The notes beneath the pieces were generated by a model. It was not told where the DNA came from and ran no database searches. It worked only from the letters and a program-made list of their open reading frames with translations. A program made the translations under genes and the position numbers. A DNA stretch of 64,000 nucleotides from an uncultured Poribacteria bacterium (GTDB lineage: Bacteria; Poribacteria; WGA-4E; WGA-3G), in contig OX638316.1 of NCBI GenBank assembly GCA_951812525.1, forward strand, positions 3,838,506 to 3,902,505, in the 5' to 3' direction. Shown here in pieces: positions 17,218 through 25,899 of the stretch; positions within the stretch are counted from its first letter, which is position 1, and the number at the start of each line of letters is the position of its first letter.

Positions 17218-17838
17218 CTACCACTCAACTCGCTCCAGTTCTTTTTTTAGTGCCTTTCGGGCTTCGTGTAACCGGGATTTGACCCTTCCAAGGGTACAAC
17301 CGAGGACTTCCGAAATTTCTTCGTAAGGGAGTTCTCGCAACTCTCGCAAGACAAGTATTTCCCTATAACTATCTTTGAGTCTTGCGAGTGCGCTATGGAC
17401 AATATCTTTTTCTTCTGATCGCAGTGCTGCGTCTTCAGGGGTTGCCGTATCGAGCGGAACCCATGACTGCGAATCGTCAATTTCCATCGGATCGGTTTTT
17501 CGGCGTTGGTGTTGGTCAATGTGATTATAGCACTTGTTTTTGACAATCCGGTAGAGCCATGTAGAAAATTGAGAGCGGAACTCAAATTTACCAATGTTTT
17601 CCCATACAGAGAGAAACGCATCTTGGGCGACATCCTGCGCATCTTGATGGTGACTCAGCATGCCGTAAGCAATGTTGTAGACCCAGTGTTGATAACGTAT
17701 GACAAGGGTACCCATCGCGTCAACATCGCCCTTCTGACAACGCAAGACAAGTTCGCGTTCCTGTTCTATGTCTAATTCTTCTGTCTTGCCAATCTCCGTG
17801 TAGGTTTCCATAGTCGTTGTAAGTGTTGCAACGGACAT
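17218..17838 (-). CDS. ECF sigma factor, RpoE-like
   Basis: A 206-residue ECF sigma factor. The start at 17838 has GGAG 7 bases upstream; a reading from 17883 lacks a ribosome site. Region 2 covers about residues 30-100 (MGTLVIRYQHWVYNIAYGML, AQDVAQDAFLSVWENIGKF, FSTWLYRIVKNKCYNHI) and region 4 about 135-195 (LKDSYREILVLRELRELPYE, GCTLGRVKSRLHEARKALKK). It heads the unit sigma, anti-sigma, RseB-like, hydrolase, SDR, the layout of an envelope-stress regulon, with a good housekeeping promoter upstream. Confidence 0.93.
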   Translation of the reverse strand: MSVATLTTTMETYTEIGKTEELDIEQERELVLRCQKGDVDAMGTLVIRYQHWVYNIAYGMLSHHQDAQDVAQDAFLSVWENIGKFEFRSQFSTWLYRIVKNKCYNHIDQHQRRKTDPMEIDDSQSWVPLDTATPEDAALRSEEKDIVHSALARLKDSYREILVLRELRELPYEEISEVLGCTLGRVKSRLHEARKALKKELERVEW

Positions 17839-17915
17839 ACTTTTTCTCCAAACTGCAAGGATAAGGAAAGTACTTCTATTCAAATCAGACGATTCAATAC
17901 TTCATTAGCCTTAAA

Positions 17916-17945
17916 ATTATACCTGACTTTTTTGAAAGTTGTCAG
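17916..17945 (-). promoter_or_regulatory. Sigma70-type promoter for the ECF sigma operon, with inverted repeat
   Basis: Minus strand: -35 CTGACA (17945-17940, five of six), 18-base spacer, -10 TATAAT (17921-17916, consensus). The -35 overlaps one arm of an inverted repeat, AGTTGTC (17937-17943) and GACAACT (17962-17968), which could be an operator. It lies 78 bases before the start at 17838. Confidence 0.6.
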
Positions 17946-18022
17946 ATTTACTGATATAGGCGACAACTAAATCGTTCTGTTATTGAATTAGACAGAAGAT
18001 AAAACAAAAGGTTCGTTTTGTT

Positions 18023-20509
18023 TTATTCAAGCATGTTTTCCTTACCCGGTGTCGTTTGGATAAGTCTGAGTTTTCCGTTCCCATTCGGCCATCTGCCCAG
18101 GGCAACATCTTTCTCCTGTTTTTCAAACGTCACACTATCAAGCACCTTATTTTCACGTGTATCCGTATCAACGAGTGCTATGGTCTCACCGTTACGAGAC
18201 AGTTTAAAATTGGCATGGAGTCCCTCTTTGGATTTACCATCTTCATCTAACCACACGAGGAGATATCCTTGCGCTGGAATCGTTGTATTCGCCGGAAACG
18301 CCCATTTTTTGAGATTGTCTATCTTATCAGTCAGGTACATCCCGGAGAGATCTATCGCATCATTGGTCAGGTTGTGCAGCTCAAGCCAGTCTTCGTATTG
18401 CCCTTGTGGGTCAGCAAGGGTCTTGGTGTTGACTGCCATCAGTTCATTAATAACAACTGGACGCTCTTTCGCAACAGGGAGACCGACCTGATGTGTTGCA
18501 GCATTGGGTTCTGCGCCCGCAGGTGAAAAAACTGTTGTGCCGTGTGTTTTTACTGCATTTGCTTCAAGGTAATAATAAACCGTTGTCTCTGGTGGAAAAG
18601 CAGGAATATTTCCAACGAAAATATCGCTGTCCTTGGTCATCTGAACCTGGTTAAAAACTGCGTAACGCTCAGTACTATAATATAACAAAACAGAATCAAC
18701 CGCAACTGATTCGTCAAGTACCGCTTTAACTAACGCCGATTTATTTTCTGTCAAATCAATATCGGGTTCGATATCAACGGAGAGAAATTTTGGTGTTGGT
18801 CTGTTCAGTTCTGGATGATTGAGCAGATACTCGCGCCGTGTGGTTACAAAATGCTTGAGATCGGACGAAGCGTGATTCGCGAACTCATCGTAGCTGTAAA
18901 GTTTTTTGTCGTCCTGCTGAACTTCTGAATCGATGAGTGCCATATATTTGTTCACAATCGGACCAAGCACTTCCCAATCGAGCCATTCATTCGCCACGGT
19001 GCGGACATGCGCCAAGTAACGGGCACGCCACTCCGGATTTGAGAGCAGCCGATGAATAAGTGGGCGCGAGGGGTTATCTTCATGGGCAACAGGAGAGACC
19101 ATTCCATTCGTTAAAGTACCCCACGACCAGCCACCCGGACCACCGCCACCAGGACCCCCTCGACCGCCGCGAGCAAATCTGATGCTTTCATTGTTGTCGT
19201 GTGATATAAGATGAAATCTACCGTTGACATCTTGGTAAATAGAGTAGTCTCCACCTTTATGGATATAGCCATCGTCGTCCATAAAGACATTAGAGACAGC
19301 GAGTTGCCACAGCACCTGGTCGATGTTAAGTATGGATGACAAGTTTTCCGCAATCTCAGCATCTGAAGTCGATTCGTCAAGCATTTTAGTGAGTGCGATG
19401 AGGTCTTCCCAAGGGTTTTCAACATTGTTGGTCTTGAGTTGGTAGGTTTCTTGATACGTTTCCGGATCCTCTCCAGCGTATGTCAAGGCACCACCTCTGC
19501 CGGGACCTACCTTCCAACGGATCCCTCCTTTCGTATCGAACCATTCAGCGAGAAAATCTTTGTTATATTGTTGGAGATTGATATAAACGCCCCAATTTTC
19601 GCCGTTGATGACCAGTTTCACAAAATTTGTTTGCATCGCAGGGATGTAGGAACGCGTAATACGGTTGTAGAGTACTTCGCGGAGGAAAGAAGCATCAACA
19701 TGCCCATTGAGCAAATTGAGGGTTTTATAGCCGTAGAGGCGTTGTCCATCTTCACCATAGTCAACGGCAATGTTAAAGGATTTCTTCTCTGAGTTAACCG
19801 TGAAGTAGGAAGAGGTGCCTCGAAAATGGGCACCAACTTCTGGATAAACCTGTCCATCAACAATCAGATCCGCAGGGACCTCAATATCCGTGCGATAAAA
19901 CGCGTTCATCTGTTCATACCAGTCTTCATGATGGAACCGGAGGTGGAGTGTACGGAGTGTATCCGCATCGTATAGAGAAGGAGAACCTTCTGGTATAGAA
20001 GCAAGACTGGCTTGCATATCGTTCTGGATGCTTTCCTTTAAACTTGCTTCGTCCAGGAGAGTGACATTCCCACCGCCACGTGCATCTAGGGCTGCTTGTC
20101 GTTCGGCACCGGTTAATTTTCCATCTTCGTCTGTATCGAACTGCTTGACTAATTTTTCAGGCGGCCTCGGTCCACTGCGTCCACCACGTCCACCACCAAA
20201 ACCGGGCATTCCACCCGGTCCGCCAAATGGCGGTCCATCCGGTCCGCCAAAGCCTCTATCTGGATCGGAGCTGCTTTGCATTCTCTCAATCTCTTCACGG
20301 CTGAATTTATTGCCCATGAACCCTTCTATACTGGTGACTCGGAGCATGAGCTCATTTTCTTCATTACTCAGTTTTCCATCTCCATTGAGGTCGAATCGCT
20401 TCTGTTCGTCTGAGAGTTTTGGCGGTTCTTGATTGTCTTGGGCGTTTGCATGTATGGCATAGCCAACAATTATTAGCGCAATGAGTAGTATTGATTTTAG
20501 TTGCATCAT
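18023..20509 (-). CDS. CotH kinase family protein with EF-hand-like and lamin-tail domains
   Basis: An 828-residue exported protein. Signal peptide 1-23. Two EF-hand-like loops (FDLNGDGKLSNEE near 39-51 and FDTDEDGKLTGAE near 124-136) flank a Gly/Pro-rich linker. The CotH kinase domain covers about 180-560 (LHLRFHHEDWYEQM, AHFRGTSS, KKSFNIAVDY, GYKTLNLLNGHVD, LQQYNKDFLAEWF, HLISHDNNESIRF). The C-terminal 130 residues are a lamin-tail domain (VVINELMAVN, EDWLELHN, FKLSRNGETIALVD). CotH proteins are atypical kinases that phosphorylate secreted proteins. GGAG precedes the first ATG by 6 bases. The DUF4956 gene lies 69 bases upstream. Confidence 0.9.
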   Translation of the reverse strand: MMQLKSILLIALIIVGYAIHANAQDNQEPPKLSDEQKRFDLNGDGKLSNEENELMLRVTSIEGFMGNKFSREEIERMQSSSDPDRGFGGPDGPPFGGPGGMPGFGGGRGGRSGPRPPEKLVKQFDTDEDGKLTGAERQAALDARGGGNVTLLDEASLKESIQNDMQASLASIPEGSPSLYDADTLRTLHLRFHHEDWYEQMNAFYRTDIEVPADLIVDGQVYPEVGAHFRGTSSYFTVNSEKKSFNIAVDYGEDGQRLYGYKTLNLLNGHVDASFLREVLYNRITRSYIPAMQTNFVKLVINGENWGVYINLQQYNKDFLAEWFDTKGGIRWKVGPGRGGALTYAGEDPETYQETYQLKTNNVENPWEDLIALTKMLDESTSDAEIAENLSSILNIDQVLWQLAVSNVFMDDDGYIHKGGDYSIYQDVNGRFHLISHDNNESIRFARGGRGGPGGGGPGGWSWGTLTNGMVSPVAHEDNPSRPLIHRLLSNPEWRARYLAHVRTVANEWLDWEVLGPIVNKYMALIDSEVQQDDKKLYSYDEFANHASSDLKHFVTTRREYLLNHPELNRPTPKFLSVDIEPDIDLTENKSALVKAVLDESVAVDSVLLYYSTERYAVFNQVQMTKDSDIFVGNIPAFPPETTVYYYLEANAVKTHGTTVFSPAGAEPNAATHQVGLPVAKERPVVINELMAVNTKTLADPQGQYEDWLELHNLTNDAIDLSGMYLTDKIDNLKKWAFPANTTIPAQGYLLVWLDEDGKSKEGLHANFKLSRNGETIALVDTDTRENKVLDSVTFEKQEKDVALGRWPNGNGKLRLIQTTPGKENMLE

Positions 20510-20578
20510 TGTATTCTCCTTTTTCGTTTTAAACTTTTCTGATAGAGATAGGTTCGTATTCCTATCGCTCTACGTATT

Positions 20579-21238
20579 TTATTCTTTATCCATCTTTGTC
20601 TCTGTGACGTTTTCGATACTTGATAGTTCGTTAAAGAAGTCGAGCCATTTCTCTGGATCTGCTAACTTAACCCGGAAGTTCAATTCAACTAACTGCGTCT
20701 TTTTTATCCGTTTTTCGATTAGGCGTTCGTAAATCAGATACTTGTCAAACACACGGCGATAAACAGTCTCAAGATTTGGATCGGGAGGAAGGCAGAACTC
20801 TATACTAAATTCGCTATTGTTACTAAAGTGTTCGTGCCAGTAGTATATACCAAGTATAATGACACCGATGAGAAATGTTGCCAAAACCGCTACAGATGGA
20901 TTGCCTGCACCGACTGCCATTCCGACACCTAATGCATAAAATACGAATCCGATATCGCGTGGATCTTGGATAGCCGTACGGAAGCGAATAATAGACAGCG
21001 CACCGACCAGACTAAACGCTCGCGCAATACTATCACCGATAATCACCATCACAACCGATATCAGCATACACAGAATAATAAGTGTGTCTGTAAACGATTT
21101 TTGTGGGATATTGGTGTGCGTCCACCGATAAATATTAACAATAAAAATACCAAGGACAAAAGCGAGCAGTATTCTGAGTGCGTCGGCACCGATCGTTACG
21201 AGCGGCGGGAAAGTTAAAATGTCAAACAATACATTCAT
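20579..21238 (-). CDS. DUF4956 membrane protein
   Basis: A 219-residue integral membrane protein of the DUF4956 family. Three to four transmembrane segments lie in the first ~150 residues; the family signature GDSIARAFSLVGALSIIRFR followed by DPRDIGFVFYALGVGMAVG is plain. The C-terminal ~70 residues are soluble. Members occur beside CotH and VTC-type polyphosphate polymerase genes; here CotH is next door but no VTC gene is seen. The start at 21238 (ATG) is chosen by family fit; a TTG at 21286 is possible, and neither has a good Shine-Dalgarno. Function is unknown. Confidence 0.82.
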   Translation of the reverse strand: MNVLFDILTFPPLVTIGADALRILLAFVLGIFIVNIYRWTHTNIPQKSFTDTLIILCMLISVVMVIIGDSIARAFSLVGALSIIRFRTAIQDPRDIGFVFYALGVGMAVGAGNPSVAVLATFLIGVIILGIYYWHEHFSNNSEFSIEFCLPPDPNLETVYRRVFDKYLIYERLIEKRIKKTQLVELNFRVKLADPEKWLDFFNELSSIENVTETKMDKE

Positions 21239-21327
21239 CCAGTTTGTCAATTGAAGATTTACGGGTATTTTACCATAATATGACAAGCTTGTGAAGAAAT
21301 TGTTCAGAAATTATGAAGTAGGGCGCG

Positions 21328-21768
21328 TTAGAAGGTATTTTCAGAGGATGTTTCAGGTGTGGAACCGTAGAGATGTATTTCGTCGATCCTGCCCATCGAC
21401 GATGATACGACAACACGGATAGCGTCGGTCACAAGAGGCGTACGGATGATATAGGGCGATTTACGAACCGGTGTTTTGATTGCCTTGACAATCCGCCAAT
21501 TGTCTTCACCCATCCGAGCATAAACGGTCATGTTCCTTAAAGGTTCAATCGGGTCAAAGTGGATTTCTATTCGGTTGATAGCGCGTCTTTCTGGGAGTAT
21601 CCACCTCTGAATTGTACCCAGACCGCTTTCGGAAATTTCATAACTCTCTGCAATGCCGTTGTCAACGCGAACTGTATTCTGTGCTGCCAAAGACAGACAA
21701 CCCAGAACCACAAATGGCAATAAGGCGAATAAAAAAGCAGTATAGGTAATTTTCTTTTGAAATCTCAT
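21328..21768 (-). CDS. Small exported protein with discoidin-like beta fold
   Basis: A 146-residue protein with an N-terminal export signal; VVLGC near residues 20-24 could act as a lipobox. The rest alternates short strands (QRWILPERRAINRIEIHFDP, MTVYARMGEDNWRIVKAI, SPYIIRTPLVTDAIRVVV) in the pattern of a coagulation-factor 5/8 type C (discoidin-like) sandwich, though this is inference without a diagnostic motif. It lies between the fbpB and DUF4956 genes. No function can be given. Confidence 0.6.
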   Translation of the reverse strand: MRFQKKITYTAFLFALLPFVVLGCLSLAAQNTVRVDNGIAESYEISESGLGTIQRWILPERRAINRIEIHFDPIEPLRNMTVYARMGEDNWRIVKAIKTPVRKSPYIIRTPLVTDAIRVVVSSSMGRIDEIHLYGSTPETSSENTF

Positions 21769-21808
21769 AAGGTCATCTCCTATTGTTAGGGCTTATCTAT
21801 ATTTTTCT

Positions 21809-23377
21809 TTAAGTTTGTTCTTCGTGCCTAATTAGTAACCAGACAAATATACCTGAAAACATTAAAATTGCCAACGCATAAGGTGCCGCTTCGGCGAACA
21901 TGGCTTCTGATGTGTAGCTCCAGACATTGAGGGCAAGCGTTTCGTATCCGGCAGGGGATAAGAGAAAGGTAAATGGTAATTCCTTCATCGTTGCCAGGAA
22001 AACAAATGCCGTGGCGGTTAACATACCACGCAGCATAATTGGTAAGATCGTTCTGACAAATGCCTGTAGCGGTGGATAGCCGAGGGAACGCGCAGCCTCT
22101 TCTAAATGTGGGGAAGTTTGATAAAGTGAACTCCGAACAGGACCAATAGCTTCCGCCAAGAAGTGTAGCGTGCAGGCGTAGATAAGCACCGGTAGCGTCT
22201 TATAAATAAAGGGCACAATGTTAAGAACAAAAAAGATAAGCGATAATGCAAAGGCAAGTGGCGGTATCGCATAAATAATGTAGGAGACACGCGCCAACAT
22301 GTTTGATGTCCGAGTCGGATACCTCACCTCAACATAAGCGAACGGAACCGCCAGAAGTGCGCACAGGACTCCGGTAGGTATTGCTATGGATAGCGAACCA
22401 ATCAGTGCATCCACAAGTCCTTGCAAAGCTGAAAAGTCGAATCCTCTGAAAATCCAGAGCAATATAGCACCCGTAGGGACAATTACGGTTACAAAAGCAA
22501 GCAAGCAGAGGTAAAGGTAAGCCGGAACGCGCCAGGCACCGAGTGGGATCAACGAAGATTGACGAGATGTCCCATGTCCGGCACGGTGAAGTGATACTCG
22601 ACTTAGCAATTTCGTTTCAAGATAGAGGAGACAGCCGGTGAAGGCGAGAAGCATCAGCGCAAGCCACGCCGCGTAAATATGTTCAAAAGAGAGTGTGTAT
22701 TCAATATACAGTGCATAACTAAAAGTTTCATACCGCATAAGCGATACAACACCGAAATCGCCGAGTACGTGTAAACTAATAAGCAATCCGCTTGCATAGA
22801 AAGCAGGACGCAGTTGTGGGAGAATGATATGGAAGAAAATCTCACGATACCGATAACCGAGATTTTGAGCGGATTCCTCGAGGCTTGGGTCAAGTCCTAA
22901 TAAGGCGGTGCGTAGGTTTAAAAAAAGATATGGGCTGGTGTAAGCACTGAGCGCAAGGAGCGCACCCCAGTAGCCGCTGAGGCGTGGGATGCTGATGCCG
23001 AATAACTGGGCAACAATGCCTATGTTACCACCAAGTGCTAACAGGGCGTATGCCATCACATAGCCTGGAATTGCGAGCGGGAGCGCGCTCAGCACCGTAA
23101 AGAACGGTTTACCTTTTAGGCTCGTCCTGCTTGTTAACCATGCTGCGGGTGTGGCTATTAACAAATCAAGGGCGAGAACCCCTACAGTCAGTAGGAGTGT
23201 GTTGAGAAAAAGTCTGGCGTTGCGCCAGCGGAAGACAATCTCCAAAAGAGCTGTGCCTTCCGCTGAAAACGCTTTGGTGAGCAAATAACCTAACGGGATA
23301 AGTCCACCGATCCCTACCACAATGGCAGGAATAAAGAAATATCGGTGGGCACTTATTGATTTTATTGTAGAATCCAA
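21809..23377 (-). CDS. fbpB: Iron(III) ABC transporter permease, FbpB-like
   Basis: A 522-residue permease with about 12 transmembrane segments and two BPD_transp_1 modules, the fused arrangement of FbpB/SfuB/HitB ferric transporters. Each half carries an EAA loop: LEESAQNLGYRYREIFFHII in the first and LEEAARSLGYPPLQAFVRTI in the second, which dock the ATPase. The start is TTG at 23377, with AGGA only a few bases upstream; no better in-frame start was found. A 7-base-stem hairpin (23388-23409) separates it from fbpA. No ATPase (FbpC) gene adjoins. Confidence 0.88.
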   Translation of the reverse strand: MDSTIKSISAHRYFFIPAIVVGIGGLIPLGYLLTKAFSAEGTALLEIVFRWRNARLFLNTLLLTVGVLALDLLIATPAAWLTSRTSLKGKPFFTVLSALPLAIPGYVMAYALLALGGNIGIVAQLFGISIPRLSGYWGALLALSAYTSPYLFLNLRTALLGLDPSLEESAQNLGYRYREIFFHIILPQLRPAFYASGLLISLHVLGDFGVVSLMRYETFSYALYIEYTLSFEHIYAAWLALMLLAFTGCLLYLETKLLSRVSLHRAGHGTSRQSSLIPLGAWRVPAYLYLCLLAFVTVIVPTGAILLWIFRGFDFSALQGLVDALIGSLSIAIPTGVLCALLAVPFAYVEVRYPTRTSNMLARVSYIIYAIPPLAFALSLIFFVLNIVPFIYKTLPVLIYACTLHFLAEAIGPVRSSLYQTSPHLEEAARSLGYPPLQAFVRTILPIMLRGMLTATAFVFLATMKELPFTFLLSPAGYETLALNVWSYTSEAMFAEAAPYALAILMFSGIFVWLLIRHEEQT

Positions 23378-23387
23378 TTTCCTAGCC

Positions 23388-23409
23388 TCAGCCTACTAAT
23401 CGAGGCTGA
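23388..23409 (-). other. Intercistronic hairpin between fbpA and fbpB
   Basis: TCAGCCT (23388-23394) and AGGCTGA (23403-23409) form a 7-base stem with an 8-base loop, directly after the fbpA stop and just before the fbpB ribosome site. It has no T-tract. It could lower fbpB expression or protect the fbpA part of the message. Confidence 0.45.
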
Positions 23410-23410
23410 C

Positions 23411-24421
23411 CTATAGAATTTCTGCATGCTGCATCAGCTTGACAGTACCATCAAGATCGTCCATATCATTGAGATCGAACGCAGGTGCAGCCTCGAGCAG
23501 TTCAGATAGGGGCGACAGGTTAGGGTTCGGCGTTACATCCTCAATAACTGGATATTCAAAAACATCGCTTGTAAAGTACTGTTGGGATTGAGCAGATAGC
23601 AAAAATTCGACAAACTTCAGAGCGGTTTCCTTCTGTTCGCTGCTTTTCAATATCCCAATTCCAGCAATATTGACGAGGTTGCCTGGATCACTTGCCTTAA
23701 AAAAGGTTTGTGCGACAGGATAATTTGGGTCGGCTTTTTTGAACCGGAGTAGGTAATAGTGATTTGGTAAACCGACATCGATTTCGCCTGCGGCAAGTGC
23801 TTCTATGATGGGGGTATTCTTTGCGTATTTTATTGCACCGTTCGCTTTCATACCGCGTAGCCATTCTTCGGTGCGTTCTTCGCCAACTTGTACGCGCATA
23901 GCGGTGACAAAGGCTTGGAAGGACCCGTTTGTTGGTGCCCAACCCACTCTGCCTTTCCACATCGGTTGCGTTAAATCGAAAATGCTGTGCGGAAGTTCTT
24001 CCAGTTTAACGCGTTCTGGGGAGTAGGCAAGGACGCGCGCCCTACCACTCGTAGCAACCCAATGACCCTCGGCATCTCTGAAGATTGATGAGACCTTTGT
24101 GAGTATGGATTCCGGTAGTTGTTCAAACATCTCTTTTTTACTAACAGCACCGAGTGCACCAGCATCTTGTGCCCAGAAAAGTGCGGCAGGACTTTTGTCG
24201 CCTTCTGTTAGGAGTGCAGCGGCTAACTGCGTTGTTCCGCCGTAATTTGCTTTTACTTCGATACCCGTTTTTTCCTCAAACTGTTTAATAATCGGTTCAA
24301 CGAGACTCTTGCTGCGTCCAGAATAGATCGTCAAACTCTCAGCATAAACCGCACTGGTAAGGGTAAATAACAGCAAAACCGGTAAAACGTAATTGAATAA
24401 ACGAAATCGATTTTTTAACAT
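23411..24421 (-). CDS. fbpA: Iron(III) ABC transporter substrate-binding protein, FbpA-like
   Basis: A 336-residue periplasmic binding protein with signal peptide (1-27). SLTIYSGRSKSLVEPIIKQF and YGGTTQLAAALLTEGDKSPA match the FbpA/FutA family, as do GRARVLAYSPERV, WKGRVGWAPTNGSFQAFVTA and the hinge segment with LPNHYYLLRF, whose Tyr pair is placed to bind ferric iron. GGAG lies 5 bases before the ATG. It precedes fbpB by 33 bases, and the multicopper oxidase gene lies upstream, consistent with ferric iron uptake linked to iron oxidation. Confidence 0.9.
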   Translation of the reverse strand: MLKNRFRLFNYVLPVLLLFTLTSAVYAESLTIYSGRSKSLVEPIIKQFEEKTGIEVKANYGGTTQLAAALLTEGDKSPAALFWAQDAGALGAVSKKEMFEQLPESILTKVSSIFRDAEGHWVATSGRARVLAYSPERVKLEELPHSIFDLTQPMWKGRVGWAPTNGSFQAFVTAMRVQVGEERTEEWLRGMKANGAIKYAKNTPIIEALAAGEIDVGLPNHYYLLRFKKADPNYPVAQTFFKASDPGNLVNIAGIGILKSSEQKETALKFVEFLLSAQSQQYFTSDVFEYPVIEDVTPNPNLSPLSELLEAAPAFDLNDMDDLDGTVKLMQHAEIL

Positions 24422-24490
24422 GATATCTCCTTTTACAAGATAATTTTGTGTCTGTGGGAGTTAGAACGCTATCAATTTTGTCAAGTGTGT

Positions 24491-24513
24491 CAATAATTCG
24501 TTCAGAATTATTG
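24491..24513. promoter_or_regulatory. Palindrome upstream of fbpA, possible operator
   Basis: Perfect 9-base arms CAATAATTC (24491-24499) and GAATTATTG (24505-24513) around a 5-base centre, 70 bases before the fbpA start. A TTGACA hexamer on the minus strand (24493-24488) overlaps the left arm. It could be an operator for iron control or a weak terminator of the oxidase gene; it does not match a Fur box closely. Confidence 0.4.
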
Positions 24514-24530
24514 GTGCAGAGATTAGCTCT

Positions 24531-24605
24531 CCTGTAGGAGGAATCTCCAGATCCCGACCTTCAATCGTGCCATCTTTCCTGTAGGAAGGATCTCCGAATC
24601 CCGAC
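24531..24605 (-). repeat. Two adjacent copies of the dispersed palindromic repeat
   Basis: Copies at 24531-24558 and 24579-24605, both reading CTGTAGGA... to ...ATCCCGAC on the plus strand, separated by 20 bases, starting 7 bases after the oxidase stop codon. They differ from each other at several positions, so they are not a recent duplication. Confidence 0.75.
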
Positions 24606-24612
24606 TTCTGAC

Positions 24613-25710
24613 CTAACGCTTCGGAATAACCCGCCAGCGCGTGTTCATGCCCGCCGTAATATGATCAGCAACATGGCAGTGATAGAGCCAGTTCCCTGGG
24701 GTTTTTGCTGTCATATCAACCGTAACCATTGTACCAGGGAGCAGTTCTACAACATCGGTGCGTTTTCCAGCATTCAGCACAGTTTGTCCGTGCCAATGTG
24801 CAGTGTGCATATCGACTTCAGTACCCAATCCGACAAGATACCAGCGGACCGTGTCGTTTTGTTCAACTTCCAAACCTTGCAAATTGCCGAAAATAAAGCC
24901 GTTAATTGTGTGCTTGAGATTGCCCTCTTCTTCTTCCTCGGGAGAATTATAAGCCTCCGTTTGTCCACTATTGACGATTTCGCGACCATTTTCGTCGAAG
25001 ACAAGAAACAGCGTTGTGAACGCATGGTCAATGTCCTTGGGGCGCGGATCGTCTGGGGCGCGTTCCATCCCCTTTTTGGTGACAATAATAGTTCCGATTA
25101 ATCCATCGTAAACTTCAGTGACAGCATCAACGTGTGAATGGTAAAGCCAGACGATGGAGGACGGATCGTTCGGTCCCGGAGCAGCGTCGCTATCTGCTTC
25201 CCAATGATAGGTAAACATACCACCGGGACGCACAGCGGCACCAGAACCTTTCATGTCTGCCCCTTCGTTTTCTTCATCATATTGTAACCCGTGTACATGG
25301 ATACTGAGCGGTTTATCGGCGCGATTGAGAAAATGCACCTTCACACTATCACCTTCGACAGCATGGATTTGGGGTCCGAGTATACCCATCCACACAGGTT
25401 GTTCAACTCGTGTAGTATAGGAGTTGTCGGTATATTGAATGTAGCGATATTTTTGGTAGACGAGTGCTTTGCCCCAGACCCCCAATCCCATCGCAGGTCT
25501 GATGAGGTTTTGTCCACTTGGCGCATAATTCCATTCTACTTTCTCCGCGGCGATCCAATATTCCCGTGTTGCGGCTTCAGTGAAGGTTATGCAAAGGGAC
25601 AACAGGGCACTCGTGAATGCAATAAGCTTGTAAGAGGTTGCTTGTGGAAGGAAACGTAGCCAGTAATTCCGTCTGATAAACGGAAGTAATTTTGTGAACT
25701 TGAGACTCAT
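24613..25710 (-). CDS. Multicopper oxidase, two-domain type
   Basis: A 365-residue exported multicopper oxidase. An N-terminal signal/anchor (about 20-46) precedes two cupredoxin domains. All four copper-binding His motifs are seen: HVHGLQYD, WLYHSHVD, MHTAHWHGQTV and WLYHCHVADHITAGM, the last giving the Cys between two His plus a Met for the type 1 site. Length and layout resemble two-domain laccases or ceruloplasmin-like oxidases. With fbpA/fbpB next in line, oxidation of ferrous iron before uptake is a reasonable inference. The start at 25710 (ATG) is chosen over a TTG at 25716. A consensus promoter lies at 25798-25826. Confidence 0.9.
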   Translation of the reverse strand: MSLKFTKLLPFIRRNYWLRFLPQATSYKLIAFTSALLSLCITFTEAATREYWIAAEKVEWNYAPSGQNLIRPAMGLGVWGKALVYQKYRYIQYTDNSYTTRVEQPVWMGILGPQIHAVEGDSVKVHFLNRADKPLSIHVHGLQYDEENEGADMKGSGAAVRPGGMFTYHWEADSDAAPGPNDPSSIVWLYHSHVDAVTEVYDGLIGTIIVTKKGMERAPDDPRPKDIDHAFTTLFLVFDENGREIVNSGQTEAYNSPEEEEEGNLKHTINGFIFGNLQGLEVEQNDTVRWYLVGLGTEVDMHTAHWHGQTVLNAGKRTDVVELLPGTMVTVDMTAKTPGNWLYHCHVADHITAGMNTRWRVIPKR

Positions 25711-25797
25711 TTTCAAAATAGAAGATATTGAAGCGAATCTGAAACTATCTTCGTATGCTCCTGATTAAAAAACCGCTATGGGTTAAATTTGGACTTA

Positions 25798-25826
25798 ATT
25801 ATAACACAAAAATGGTAGTGTGTCAA
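25798..25826 (-). promoter_or_regulatory. Consensus sigma70 promoter for the multicopper oxidase gene
   Basis: Minus strand: TTGACA (25826-25821), exactly 17-base spacer, TATAAT (25803-25798). Both hexamers match the consensus fully. It lies 88 bases before the oxidase start and 9 bases past the terminator of the preceding operon. Confidence 0.78.
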
Positions 25827-25834
25827 ATAAACTG

Positions 25835-25862
25835 AAAAATGGTGCGGTTAGCAACCGCACCA
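25835..25862 (-). terminator. Rho-independent terminator of the PhyH/Gfo-Idh-MocA operon
   Basis: 10-base perfect stem with arms at 25840-25849 and 25853-25862 and a 3-base loop; on the minus strand it is followed by five T (plus-strand A at 25835-25839). It sits 37 bases after the dehydrogenase stop. Confidence 0.85.
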
Positions 25863-25899
25863 TAAGTTTCAATTCAATAAAAGACAGAATCGTGGTAGG

